DNA of 64,000 bases from assembly GCF_028471945.1 (NCBI RefSeq), contig NZ_CP110128.1, forward strand, positions 236,501 to 300,500. Reading direction: 5' to 3'. The translations under genes were made by a program, and so were the position numbers. Numbering within the stretch: position 1 is the first letter of the stretch; each line of letters opens with the position of its first letter. This DNA comes from Pseudomonas sp. WJP1 (lineage in GTDB: Bacteria; Pseudomonadota; Gammaproteobacteria; Pseudomonadales; Pseudomonadaceae). Positions 38,918-46,191 of this stretch are shown in pieces. Below the pieces are notes generated by a model that saw only the letters and a program-made list of their open reading frames with translations, made no database searches and was not told the origin of the DNA.

Positions 38918-41023
38918 TTAGAAGCTGTAGGTTCCTGTAACAACTACGCTACGCGGCTCACCCGGTTGAATCTGCGCCGCACTGGTAGCCGACTCGTAGT
39001 ACGTCTTGTCGCTGATGTTGTTCAGCGCCGCGCGCACATCCCAATCCTTGTGCCTGAAGCCGGCCAAGGCATCCCAGCGGCCATAACCCGGCAACACGGT
39101 GGTGTTGAGGTTGTCGGCATAACGATCGCCGACCAAGGTCACACCGGTTTCGGCGTACCAGCCCATCTCCGGTTTCCAGGTCAGGAACAGACTGCCGTTA
39201 TGCTTGGCCACGTTGCTGATGCGATTGCCTTCAAAGCCGTTGTTGTCTTTCTCGATCGTTGCGTCCTGAAGACCTACGCCGCCGCGCACATACCAGTTGC
39301 CGGTCACTTTGCCGGAGGCGGTCAACTCGATCCCGCGCGAACGTTGCTTACCAGTCAGCAAGGTAATCGTTGGGTTGTTTGGATCGCTGGTACGGCGGTT
39401 GTAGAGCTCCAGCTCGTAGATCGCCAGCGTGGTGCTCAGGCGATCGTCCAGCCAGTCGCTTTTCACGCCGATTTCTTTCTGCCTGGTCAGCTCCGGGCTC
39501 AGGTCGTTGGTGTTGCCGGCCGCACCCGGGGTAATTCCGATCAAACCACCACCGACAGGAGAAAACGTCTTCGACCAGGAGGCATAGAAGGAATGATTCT
39601 GCAGGGGGGTCCACACCAGTCCTACGCGAGGGCTGGTGCTGTGACTGTCACGGTCTTCGGAAATGTCCCGCAGCTTGTTGGTCGACTCGATGTCGAACCT
39701 GTCGTAACGCAAACCGGCGAGCAGTTGCCATTGATCGTTCAGTTGCAGCTGATCCTGCACGTACACCGCACGGCTTTCGACTTCGGTGTGCAAGCTGCTG
39801 GAGACCTGCATGCGTCCGGTGTGGCGCAAGTCCCGATTGGGGTTGTTGAGGTCCAGGGGCGGCACCGGTGAACTGCCCGGCCCTGAAGTGGCGGCGGTGT
39901 ACAAGGTCGGATCGCGGCGCTGGCTGCCGATCTCGATGCCGGTCAGCAGGCGATGCTCCAGGCCGAAGGTATCGAACCCGCCTTCCAGTTCAACATTGTT
40001 GTAGACGTTACGGGTGGTCAGGTCCTGTTGCCAGTGTTGGCGTGTGACCTTGTTGGTGCTCGGGTTGTAGCCGGTGAGGTAGGTGTTGTCGAAATCGCTG
40101 TTGAGCTTGAACACGCCCAGGGTCTGGCGCAATTGCCAGTTATCGCTGAGCTCATAGGTGAGTTTGGAGCGCAGGGATTGCGACTTGTCGTCGATGAAAT
40201 CGTGCTCGCTGCCATAGGTGGTATCGCGTCCGACATCTGCCGGGCGGCCGTTAACCCCGGGAATGCCGCGATCCGGCGTACGGTTGTAACGGCTGTATTC
40301 GTACTGCACCAGCCAGTTCAGGTCCGGTGTCAGTTGCCAGCTCATCGAAGGCGCGAACAACTGGCGATTGCCACTCACGCCATCGCGGAAACTGTTCTGG
40401 TCCATGTTGCCCATGTTCAGGCGCAGGCTGATGTTCTCGGATGGGTCGGTGCTGAGGTCGGCGTACAGGCTGCGCAGATCATCGCTGCCGCCCTGGGCCT
40501 CGAGGGTCGAGCGGCGGCCGAACTCCGGCAGCTTGCTCACCCGGTTGACGATCCCGCCCTGGCTGCCACGGCCGTACAGCACGGCGGCTGGGCCTTTGAG
40601 CACGTCGATGCGTTCGATGTTGTGCAAGTCGCGCACGTATTGGCTGTCGTCGCGGATGCCATCGAGATAGAAGTCGTTGCTGGCGTCAAAACCGCGGATG
40701 CGCAGGCTGTCAAAGCGGGTGTCAGCACCGCTGCTGACGTTGGGGATGCCACTGAGTGCGGTGCCCAGATCGTTGGTTCCGTAGTCGACAACGTTGGCGG
40801 TCTTGATCGAGTCGATGGCTTGGGGCACGTAGCGCACCGGTGTGTTGGTGCGGGTCGCGGTGTTGGTTTCCTTCACTCGCGGGTCATCGGCCTCGGCTTC
40901 GGCGCTGATGGACGTGGCAGGTAAGGTGGTAGGAGCAGCGTAGGAAAAACCGGCAGATATCAGTGCAGAAAGCCCAAGGCTGAAGGGCGTAAGGCGAAAA
41001 GGGGCAGGCATTGAAGAACGCAT
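38918..41023 (-). CDS. TonB-dependent catecholate-type siderophore receptor
   Basis: Outer-membrane receptor of 701 residues. A signal peptide runs to about residue 29 (SAGFSYA-APTT). The plug domain contains NVVDYGTNDLGTALSGIPNV and DSLRIRGFDASNDFYLDGIRD, as in Fiu/PiuA-type ferric-catecholate receptors, and the barrel ends in VVVTGTYSF with the terminal Phe. A Fur-like box precedes it, so iron repression is likely. No sigma/anti-sigma genes or signalling N-extension accompany it. The natural ligand is not determinable here. Confidence 0.9.
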   Translation of the reverse strand: MRSSMPAPFRLTPFSLGLSALISAGFSYAAPTTLPATSISAEAEADDPRVKETNTATRTNTPVRYVPQAIDSIKTANVVDYGTNDLGTALSGIPNVSSGADTRFDSLRIRGFDASNDFYLDGIRDDSQYVRDLHNIERIDVLKGPAAVLYGRGSQGGIVNRVSKLPEFGRRSTLEAQGGSDDLRSLYADLSTDPSENISLRLNMGNMDQNSFRDGVSGNRQLFAPSMSWQLTPDLNWLVQYEYSRYNRTPDRGIPGVNGRPADVGRDTTYGSEHDFIDDKSQSLRSKLTYELSDNWQLRQTLGVFKLNSDFDNTYLTGYNPSTNKVTRQHWQQDLTTRNVYNNVELEGGFDTFGLEHRLLTGIEIGSQRRDPTLYTAATSGPGSSPVPPLDLNNPNRDLRHTGRMQVSSSLHTEVESRAVYVQDQLQLNDQWQLLAGLRYDRFDIESTNKLRDISEDRDSHSTSPRVGLVWTPLQNHSFYASWSKTFSPVGGGLIGITPGAAGNTNDLSPELTRQKEIGVKSDWLDDRLSTTLAIYELELYNRRTSDPNNPTITLLTGKQRSRGIELTASGKVTGNWYVRGGVGLQDATIEKDNNGFEGNRISNVAKHNGSLFLTWKPEMGWYAETGVTLVGDRYADNLNTTVLPGYGRWDALAGFRHKDWDVRAALNNISDKTYYESATSAAQIQPGEPRSVVVTGTYSF

Positions 41024-41058
41024 CCGTAGGATTTTTAGGGGTGCAACAAGAACGGCGC

Positions 41059-41079
41059 GAATGATAATGCTTGCTATTT
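41059..41079 (-). promoter_or_regulatory. Fur-box-like sequence upstream of TonB receptor
   Basis: On the minus strand AAATAGCAAGCATTATCATT resembles the Fur 19-mer GATAATGATAATCATTATC, about 40 bases before the receptor start. The right half (CATTATCAT) is the better match. Confidence 0.6.
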
Positions 41080-41259
41080 ACTTGTGTTAATTATTCTTGA
41101 GAGTGGCTCTTGATGGTTTGTTTCCAATTGTGTCGCAATTGTTACTTTCAGGTTTCCGACGCCATTGGATGACGTCAAACCTGTGCGCGAGTTGAATTTT
41201 TCTGCCAAGTAAATTCATTTCTTAGACGAATTTCGCCTGGTTACAGACGATTCATGAAA

Positions 41260-41289
41260 TTGACACACCGTTAAAAGCGCGGCTACGAT
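41260..41289 (+). promoter_or_regulatory. Sigma-70 promoter ahead of leader/sRNA
   Basis: TTGACA and TACGAT separated by 18 bases. A start near 41296 would give a short leader that meets a terminator about 40-75 bases later. Confidence 0.6.
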
Positions 41290-41332
41290 CCGTCCAACGC
41301 CTGTGGCAGACCGCCATGACCAAATAATAATT

Positions 41333-41370
41333 AAAAGGCCCGCCGCGATTGATCGTGGGCGGGCCTTTTT
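41333..41370 (+). terminator. Strong terminator inside the porin leader
   Basis: A perfect 12-bp stem AAAAGGCCCGCC/GGCGGGCCTTTT with a 13-base loop and T-run, located between a good promoter and the porin gene. No gene precedes it on this strand, so it is either an attenuator or the end of a small RNA of about 75 nt. Confidence 0.75.
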
Positions 41371-41454
41371 GTTTGCGACATGAAAAAAGAGCGCGATAGC
41401 GCCGTTTCCGGCTGTTCGACACAGCGCGTTTCAACCCGTAATAAGGAAAACAAC

Positions 41455-42741
41455 ATGTTGAACAAGCGAATCAGCCTGATCGCTCTGGGGATTTTGAGCG
41501 CTACGCAGGCCATGGCTAACGACCAGGCCGAATCCAAGGGATTTGTTGAAGACAGCAGCCTCAAAGTGCTGCTGCGCAACGCCTACATGAACCGTGACTT
41601 CAAAGACGGCAACCCGGACAAATCCGAGTGGGGCCAAGCGGCCATCGGTACATTCTCGTCCGGCTTCACCCAAGGCACCATCGGTGTGGGCGTGGATGCC
41701 TTTGGGTTGTACGCGCTCAATCTGGAACGCAATGAAGACCGCAGCGGCGCCCAAGGCATCGATTTTTTCAAAAAGGGTGCCAGCGGCGAACCGGCTGACG
41801 ACCTGGCCAAGGCTGGCGCAGCGGTCAAATTCCGCCTGTCCAGCACCACGCTGACCTACGGCGACCAAATGCCGGTCCTGCCGGTACTGAGCTACGACAA
41901 CGGTCGTCTGCTGCCGGAAAGCTACACCGGTACCCTGATCACCTCCAAGGAGATCAAGGGCCTGGAACTGAACGCCGGTCGCTTCACCGCCGAATCGCGT
42001 AAAAGCGCCGAAGGTCATGACAGCGGTGGCCTGAAGTCGATCAACGTGTTGGGTGGTAGCTACCAGTTCACCGAACAATTCAAGGCCGCGTTGTACGCCT
42101 CCGACGTCGAAGACGTGCTGAAGAAGCAATACGTGAACGCCAATTACGTATTCCCGATCGACAAGGATCAGTCCCTGACCCTGGACTTCAACGGCTATCG
42201 CACCAAGCTGGAAGATTCCTACGTTCGCGACAACAACGTCACCGGCGACGACAACAAGATCTGGAGCCTGGCAGCCACCTTCGCCACCGGCCCACACTCG
42301 TTCACCCTGGCGCACCAGCGCAGCACCGGCGACAGCAACCTGGGCTACGCCTACGGCGGCTACCAGAAGGATCAAGGTCGCGTCGGTGACGGTGGCAACA
42401 CCATCTACCTGGCCAACTCCTACTGGTCCGACTTCAACGCCGAAGACGAACGCAGCTGGCAACTGGGCTACGGCCTGGACTTCAGCACCTTCGGTGTTCC
42501 GGGCCTGAGCTACAACTTCGCCTACGTACGCGGTGACAACATCACCACCTCCACCAGCGAAGGCGGTACCGAGCGCGAAATCTTCAACCAGTTCAAGTAC
42601 GTCGTGCAAAGCGGCCCGGCCAAAGACCTGAGCATCAAGCTGCGCAGCTCGATCCTGCGCGTGTCGCAGAAGTCGAGCGAGTACAACGTCAGCGGTAACG
42701 AAGTGCGTGTGTTCGTGGATTACCCGATCAACGTTTTCTGA
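41455..42741 (+). CDS. OprD-family outer-membrane porin
   Basis: A 428-residue OprD/Occ-family porin for small solutes such as amino acids or carboxylates. A signal peptide (MLNKRISLIALGILSATQAMA) precedes a barrel with family features such as FVEDSSLKVLLRNAYMNRDF and the substrate-class segment TYGDQMPVLPVLSYDNGRLL, ending NEVRVFVDYPINVF with the terminal Phe. AAGGAAAAC precedes the ATG at 41455. The substrate is not determinable from sequence. An AACAACAT stretch at the start codon resembles a Hfq/Crc binding site, so catabolite repression is possible. Confidence 0.92.
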   Translation: MLNKRISLIALGILSATQAMANDQAESKGFVEDSSLKVLLRNAYMNRDFKDGNPDKSEWGQAAIGTFSSGFTQGTIGVGVDAFGLYALNLERNEDRSGAQGIDFFKKGASGEPADDLAKAGAAVKFRLSSTTLTYGDQMPVLPVLSYDNGRLLPESYTGTLITSKEIKGLELNAGRFTAESRKSAEGHDSGGLKSINVLGGSYQFTEQFKAALYASDVEDVLKKQYVNANYVFPIDKDQSLTLDFNGYRTKLEDSYVRDNNVTGDDNKIWSLAATFATGPHSFTLAHQRSTGDSNLGYAYGGYQKDQGRVGDGGNTIYLANSYWSDFNAEDERSWQLGYGLDFSTFGVPGLSYNFAYVRGDNITTSTSEGGTEREIFNQFKYVVQSGPAKDLSIKLRSSILRVSQKSSEYNVSGNEVRVFVDYPINVF

Positions 42742-42785
42742 TGATGGGTTGCGGTATCGAGGCCTGATTCAAGGCCGAAAAGAAG

Positions 42786-42812
42786 AAGCCCCGACTGGTT
42801 CGGGGCTTTTTT
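42786..42812 (+). terminator. Terminator of the OprD-family porin
   Basis: AAGCCCCG, ACTGGTT and CGGGGCTTTTTT, 45 bases after the porin stop. A decayed copy of the right part lies at 42961-42985. Confidence 0.88.
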
Positions 42813-42830
42813 GCGCGTTCGAATGTTGAT

Positions 42831-42863
42831 TGATCGTTCCCACGCAGAGCGTGGGAACGATCA
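42831..42863. repeat. Dispersed palindromic repeat, second copy
   Basis: TGATCGTTCCCACGC-AGA-GCGTGGGAACGATCA, same core as the repeat at 10524-10558. Confidence 0.78.
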
Positions 42864-42960
42864 GATCCCGAACAGACCTGCAATCAGGTCGGCTGTCAGG
42901 CCGCCTCGCTTTGGTTTTTGATTTTCTTTCCACATCGAGCCGCTAAAGTGAACAGCATCA

Positions 42961-42985
42961 CCGACTGGTTCGGGTTTTTTTTGCG
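42961..42985. repeat. Direct repeat of the porin terminator arm
   Basis: 25 bases matching 42791-42815 at 23 positions (ccgactggttcggg... gcg), exactly 170 bp downstream. The upstream complementary arm is not repeated, so this copy cannot form the terminator. Confidence 0.7.
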
Positions 42986-43108
42986 TGTCGTCCGCGGCGA
43001 CATGTACCGAGGACGTGTCGCAAAAAGTGAAAAATTGCTACACGTTAAGGCGTCATGTCTAGATCGGCATGGAAAGCTGGCACATCACCGATATCCCATC
43101 CCAAAATA

Positions 43109-43136
43109 AAAAAGCAGCCTGAACAGGCTGCTTTTT
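43109..43136. terminator. Bidirectional terminator in the spacer
   Basis: AAAAAGCAGCCTG and CAGGCTGCTTTTT, with runs on both sides. No gene clearly ends here, although a lost or unrecognised short transcript on either strand may. Confidence 0.7.
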
Positions 43137-43356
43137 CTGAAAAGGTCGCTTGATATTATGCTCCCTCAAGCGGGGGAGAAGAGGTCTCACCCGAGCGCTG
43201 ATTTTCAGGTAATCAACGGGGTTCCTAACGCCGACTATTGCCACCTGAAGGCAGTCGGTTTCGCGCTCTTGGGCCGATTTTCGACCACCGATGCTTATGT
43301 CAACCTGGTTAACGTAACGCACCGACGTGGAAAAAACGGCAAAGTAACCGCGTAAA

Positions 43357-43375
43357 TAATTACATCACGTAATTA
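43357..43375. promoter_or_regulatory. 19-base perfect palindrome upstream of tautomerase operon
   Basis: TAATTAC-ATCAC-GTAATTA, a perfect 7-bp inverted repeat about 104 bases before the tautomerase start. AT-rich symmetric sites of this kind are typical of MarR, HxlR or LysR regulators; no regulator gene is adjacent. Confidence 0.55.
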
Positions 43376-43478
43376 ATGATGTTCCCGCCCCCACCTTTAT
43401 CCCCTCCAGCGAACTCCCTACATTGAGCTCCAACGCCTCTCCCATCATCCCGACGGGAAGGTCACTGGAGTTTCCCTC

Positions 43479-43697
43479 ATGCCTTTTGTAAGCGTACGCA
43501 TCACCCGCGATGGCGTTACCACTGAGCAGAAAGCTCAGGTGATTGCCGAGATCACTGAAACACTGGAGCGCGTCCTCAATAAACGCCCTGACCTGACTCA
43601 CATCGTGATCGAAGAAGTCGACACCGATAACTGGGGTTACGCCGGTATCACCACCACTCAATACCGCAAACAGCTGGCGCAAGAGGGGCAGTCATGA
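43479..43697 (+). CDS. 4-oxalocrotonate tautomerase-family protein
   Basis: A 72-residue tautomerase with the catalytic Pro exposed after removal of Met (MPFVSVRITRDGVT). The length and the ending GITTTQYRKQL fit the small tautomerase superfamily (PptA/DmpI-like), which interconverts keto-enol acids. GGAG precedes the ATG by 8 bases. It overlaps the following dsbA-like gene by 4 bases (ATGA) and is the first gene of a three-gene unit with an SDR. Substrate unknown. Confidence 0.85.
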   Translation: MPFVSVRITRDGVTTEQKAQVIAEITETLERVLNKRPDLTHIVIEEVDTDNWGYAGITTTQYRKQLAQEGQS

Positions 43698-44350
43698 CGG
43701 CGTCGGTGACCATCGATTTCGTCTCCGATGTGGTGTGCCCATGGTGCGCACTGGGGGCGACGGCGCTGGAGCAGGCGATCGAGAACGGGGCGGGTGAGGT
43801 GTCGGTCGAGCTGACCTACAAGCCTTTCGAACTGAACCCGAGCATGCCGGCCGAAGGCGAGAAAGCCGTCGACCACTTGATGCGCAAATACGGGCGCACT
43901 GCCGCAGACGTCGCCGCCGGCAAAAAGATGCAGATCGAACGCGGCGAAGCCATCGGCTTCAAGTTCGACCTGGAGAAGCGCACGCACTTCTACAACACCT
44001 TCGACGCCCACCGTTTGTTGCTTTGGGCGCTGGAAGAAGGACGCCAGGTGGCGCTGAAGAAGATCCTGCTTCGCGCTTACTTCAGCGAAGGCCAGAACCC
44101 GAGTGATCAGCAGGCGCTGGTGCGGCTGGCGGGTGAAGCCGGGTTGGACGAGGCCCGTGCACGCGAGGTGTTGGCATCGGGCGCCTTTGCCGAGGAAGTG
44201 CGTGAGCTTGAGGCGTTTTACCAGCAGCACGGCATCAATTCGGTCCCGGCCATGGTGTTGAACGGCCGTCACCTGGTGTCCGGTTCGCAATCGGTCGAGT
44301 ACTACGAACAGATGTTGAGACAAATGGCGACGGCCCCTGCTGACGCCTGA
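43694..44350 (+). CDS. DsbA/FrnE-family oxidoreductase, cytoplasmic
   Basis: A 218-residue thioredoxin-fold protein with active-site CPWC (Cys15, Cys18) in SDVVCPWCALGA, and a cis-Pro region NSVPAMVLNGRHLVSGSQS. There is no signal peptide, so it acts in the cytoplasm like FrnE/2-hydroxychromene isomerase-type relatives. It is coupled to the tautomerase upstream and followed by the SDR after 42 bp. Stress or electrophile metabolism is a plausible but unproven context. Confidence 0.85.
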   Translation: MTASVTIDFVSDVVCPWCALGATALEQAIENGAGEVSVELTYKPFELNPSMPAEGEKAVDHLMRKYGRTAADVAAGKKMQIERGEAIGFKFDLEKRTHFYNTFDAHRLLLWALEEGRQVALKKILLRAYFSEGQNPSDQQALVRLAGEAGLDEARAREVLASGAFAEEVRELEAFYQQHGINSVPAMVLNGRHLVSGSQSVEYYEQMLRQMATAPADA

Positions 44351-44392
44351 TTTATCGAATTTCAAACCCCATCATTGTTAGAGGTATACATC

Positions 44393-45103
44393 ATGAGTAA
44401 TTCGAAAAAAGTTATCGTAATCACTGGCGCATCCCAAGGTCTCGGCGACGGCATGGTCAAGGCCTTCCGCGAACTCGGCTACCAGATCGTCGCCACCTCG
44501 CGTTCGATCAAACCGTCCACCGATCCGGACATCCTCACCGTGGCTGGCGACATCGGTGAACCGGCGACCGCTCAACGCGTAGTTCGTGAAGCCATCGCAC
44601 GTTTCGGCCGTATCGACACTTTGGTCAACAACGCCGGTATCTTCATCGCCAAGCCGTTCACCCAGTACACCGCTGAAGACTACGCCAATGTGCTGTCGGT
44701 GAACGTAAACGGCTTCTTCTATATCACTCAACTGGCCATCGCCGAGATGGAAAAACAGGGTAGCGGTCACGTCGTCAACATCACCACCAGCCTGGTCGAC
44801 CACGCTATTGACGGCGTGCCATCAGTATTGGCCTCGCTGACCAAGGGTGGCTTGAACGCGGCGACCAAATCCCTGGCCATCGAATACGCCAAGCGCGGCA
44901 TTCGGGTCAACGCAGTGAGCCCTGGCATCATCAAGACCCCGATGCACGGCGAAGAAACCCACGCCGCACTGGGCGCTCTGCACCCGGTCGGGCACATGGG
45001 CGACATTGATGACATCTCCCAGGCTGTCGTGTACCTGGACAACGCCAAGTTTGTTACCGGCGAAATCCTCCACGTTGATGGCGGGCAGAGCGCGGGTCAC
45101 TAA
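44393..45103 (+). CDS. Short-chain dehydrogenase/reductase lacking the catalytic Tyr
   Basis: A 236-residue SDR. The cofactor motif is VIVITGASQGLGDGMVK (TGxxxGxG), and NNAG is at 79-82. The catalytic Ser is present (TTS, residue 133) and Lys151 aligns, but the position of the YxxxK Tyr is Ala147 (VLASLTKGG). The Asn104 (VNVNGFFY) is kept. Missing Tyr suggests altered chemistry or a non-catalytic role, or an alternative residue. The ATG at 44393 follows GAGG. Last gene of the tautomerase-DsbA-SDR unit, with a terminator after it. Confidence 0.88.
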   Translation: MSNSKKVIVITGASQGLGDGMVKAFRELGYQIVATSRSIKPSTDPDILTVAGDIGEPATAQRVVREAIARFGRIDTLVNNAGIFIAKPFTQYTAEDYANVLSVNVNGFFYITQLAIAEMEKQGSGHVVNITTSLVDHAIDGVPSVLASLTKGGLNAATKSLAIEYAKRGIRVNAVSPGIIKTPMHGEETHAALGALHPVGHMGDIDDISQAVVYLDNAKFVTGEILHVDGGQSAGH

Positions 45104-45129
45104 GATCCGGGTTTTCAAACGGCAGAAAC

Positions 45130-45165
45130 AACAAAGCCCTCGTATTTCTACGAGGGCTTTGTTTT
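45130..45165 (+). terminator. Terminator after the SDR gene
   Basis: ACAAAGCCCTCGT, ATTTCT and ACGAGGGCTTTGTTTT, immediately before the convergent tRNA-Thr. Confidence 0.9.
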
Positions 45166-45168
45166 GTA

Positions 45169-45244
<76 letters not shown>

Positions 45245-45348
45245 GTGTCAGGGCGACGATTATAGCGATTGGGACGGTTCTGTAAACCCCTGAATTCTGA
45301 CTATTTTTGCGCAGGGCTCTGTCCAGGATTTCTGGTGTGCGTTGAGCC

Positions 45349-45969
45349 TCATCGAGCGTTGTAAAACGTGGCGCCCGAGGGGATGTCTTTGTTGACGAAC
45401 GACATGGCACCGATGGTGACGTTGTCGCCGATTGTCAGGGTGTCCGCGATGATGCAACTGTTGGCGCCCACGCTGACATTGTCGCCAATGACCAGATCGT
45501 AGCTGTCCAGTCCCAGGGTCTTGATGCCAATCGTGGTGTTTTGCCGGATGAAGAAGTTGCGGCCGATTTTGACTTCACCGGTGATCACTACGCCCGGCAG
45601 GTGGCCGATGCGAAAGCCTGAGCCTATTTGGGCGTCGATGCTGATGTCGACGCCGTACTTGAGGTTGAGCTTTCTCTCAAGACGCTTGGCATACCAGCGC
45701 GCCAGACCGTTTCCGGAATTAAAGTACTGGGCCAGTCGAAACATGAACAAGTAGCGCAGGACGTTGCTCTTGCGAGTCCGCTTGAGGACGTTGCTGATGA
45801 ACCCTGTGCGGCTTCCGCGTTTTTTCTTGTTCGAGACTTCCGACCGCCAATGTTCTACCAAGGTGTCCAGATTCAAAACATAGCCCTGTTGATTGTTTGT
45901 GTTGTGAGGCCTTCGATAGTAGCTGCTGGCTATAACGATTCCTACGCTCACTTTCTGCCCAAATTTCAA
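45349..45969 (-). CDS. Hexapeptide-repeat acyltransferase (serine acetyltransferase-like)
   Basis: About 200 residues ending in a left-handed beta helix with hexapeptide repeats (GVDISIDAQIGSGFRIGHLPG..., IGDNVSVGANSCIIADTLTI). This fits the CysE/NodB-type LbH O-acetyltransferases that act on serine or saccharides. The N-terminal part is basic and lower in GC than the neighbours. The start is uncertain: the frame begins with TTG at 45969, and a GTG lies six codons later; neither has a clear ribosome site. It sits alone next to tRNA-Thr and an AT-rich stretch, suggesting acquired DNA. Confidence 0.7.
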   Translation of the reverse strand: MKFGQKVSVGIVIASSYYRRPHNTNNQQGYVLNLDTLVEHWRSEVSNKKKRGSRTGFISNVLKRTRKSNVLRYLFMFRLAQYFNSGNGLARWYAKRLERKLNLKYGVDISIDAQIGSGFRIGHLPGVVITGEVKIGRNFFIRQNTTIGIKTLGLDSYDLVIGDNVSVGANSCIIADTLTIGDNVTIGAMSFVNKDIPSGATFYNAR

Positions 45970-46191
45970 CAGATATGTCTTTTGCTCAAATGCTTATGCA
46001 CAACGGGATTCGCAATGCGCGAGGTATATGACGAATTTGTGGATCCGTTCTCAACTGTTCGCAAATCACTGTTTTTCTGGTTTTTTATCCAAGTGTACGA
46101 AAACTGTACAGTGACGTTTCACCCCTGAAACAGCTGTAAAATATTGGATCCATGATATTCCATCAACAGACTTATCCACAGGTTGGGGGCG
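45970..46191. other. AT-rich spacer beside acyltransferase
   Basis: 222 bases, visibly AT-richer than the surroundings (for example near 46080-46160). No RNA or gene recognised; no inverted or direct repeat of tRNA-Thr was seen. Confidence 0.5.

Larger units (their letters stand above)
41024..41454. other. Intergenic region between TonB receptor and OprD porin
   Basis: About 431 bases. It contains the Fur-like box for the receptor, an AT-rich stretch (41075-41130), a plus-strand TTGACA/TACGAT promoter at 41260-41289, a three-codon ORF ATG ACC AAA TAA at about 41315, and a strong terminator at 41333-41370, all before the porin start at 41455. Confidence 0.6.
42742..43478. other. 737-base region without a credible gene
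   Basis: It holds the porin terminator, the palindromic repeat, a stretch near 42885-42900 (AGGTCGGCTGTCAGGCCGCC) that resembles another dispersed Pseudomonas repeat, a direct repeat of part of the terminator at 42961-42985, a bidirectional terminator at 43109-43136, and an AT-rich palindrome at 43357-43375 before the next operon. The short open frames 42918-43109 and 43158-43355 have no ribosome site or family features. The look is of a decayed, repeat-filled spacer. Confidence 0.6.

Noticed and set aside
42918..43109. 63-codon plus-strand open frame in the spacer
   Set aside because: No ribosome site, no family resemblance, and it spans a decayed repeat and a terminator-arm copy.
43158..43355. 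65-codon plus-strand open frame
   Set aside because: No ribosome site or recognisable domain; it lies in a repeat-filled spacer.
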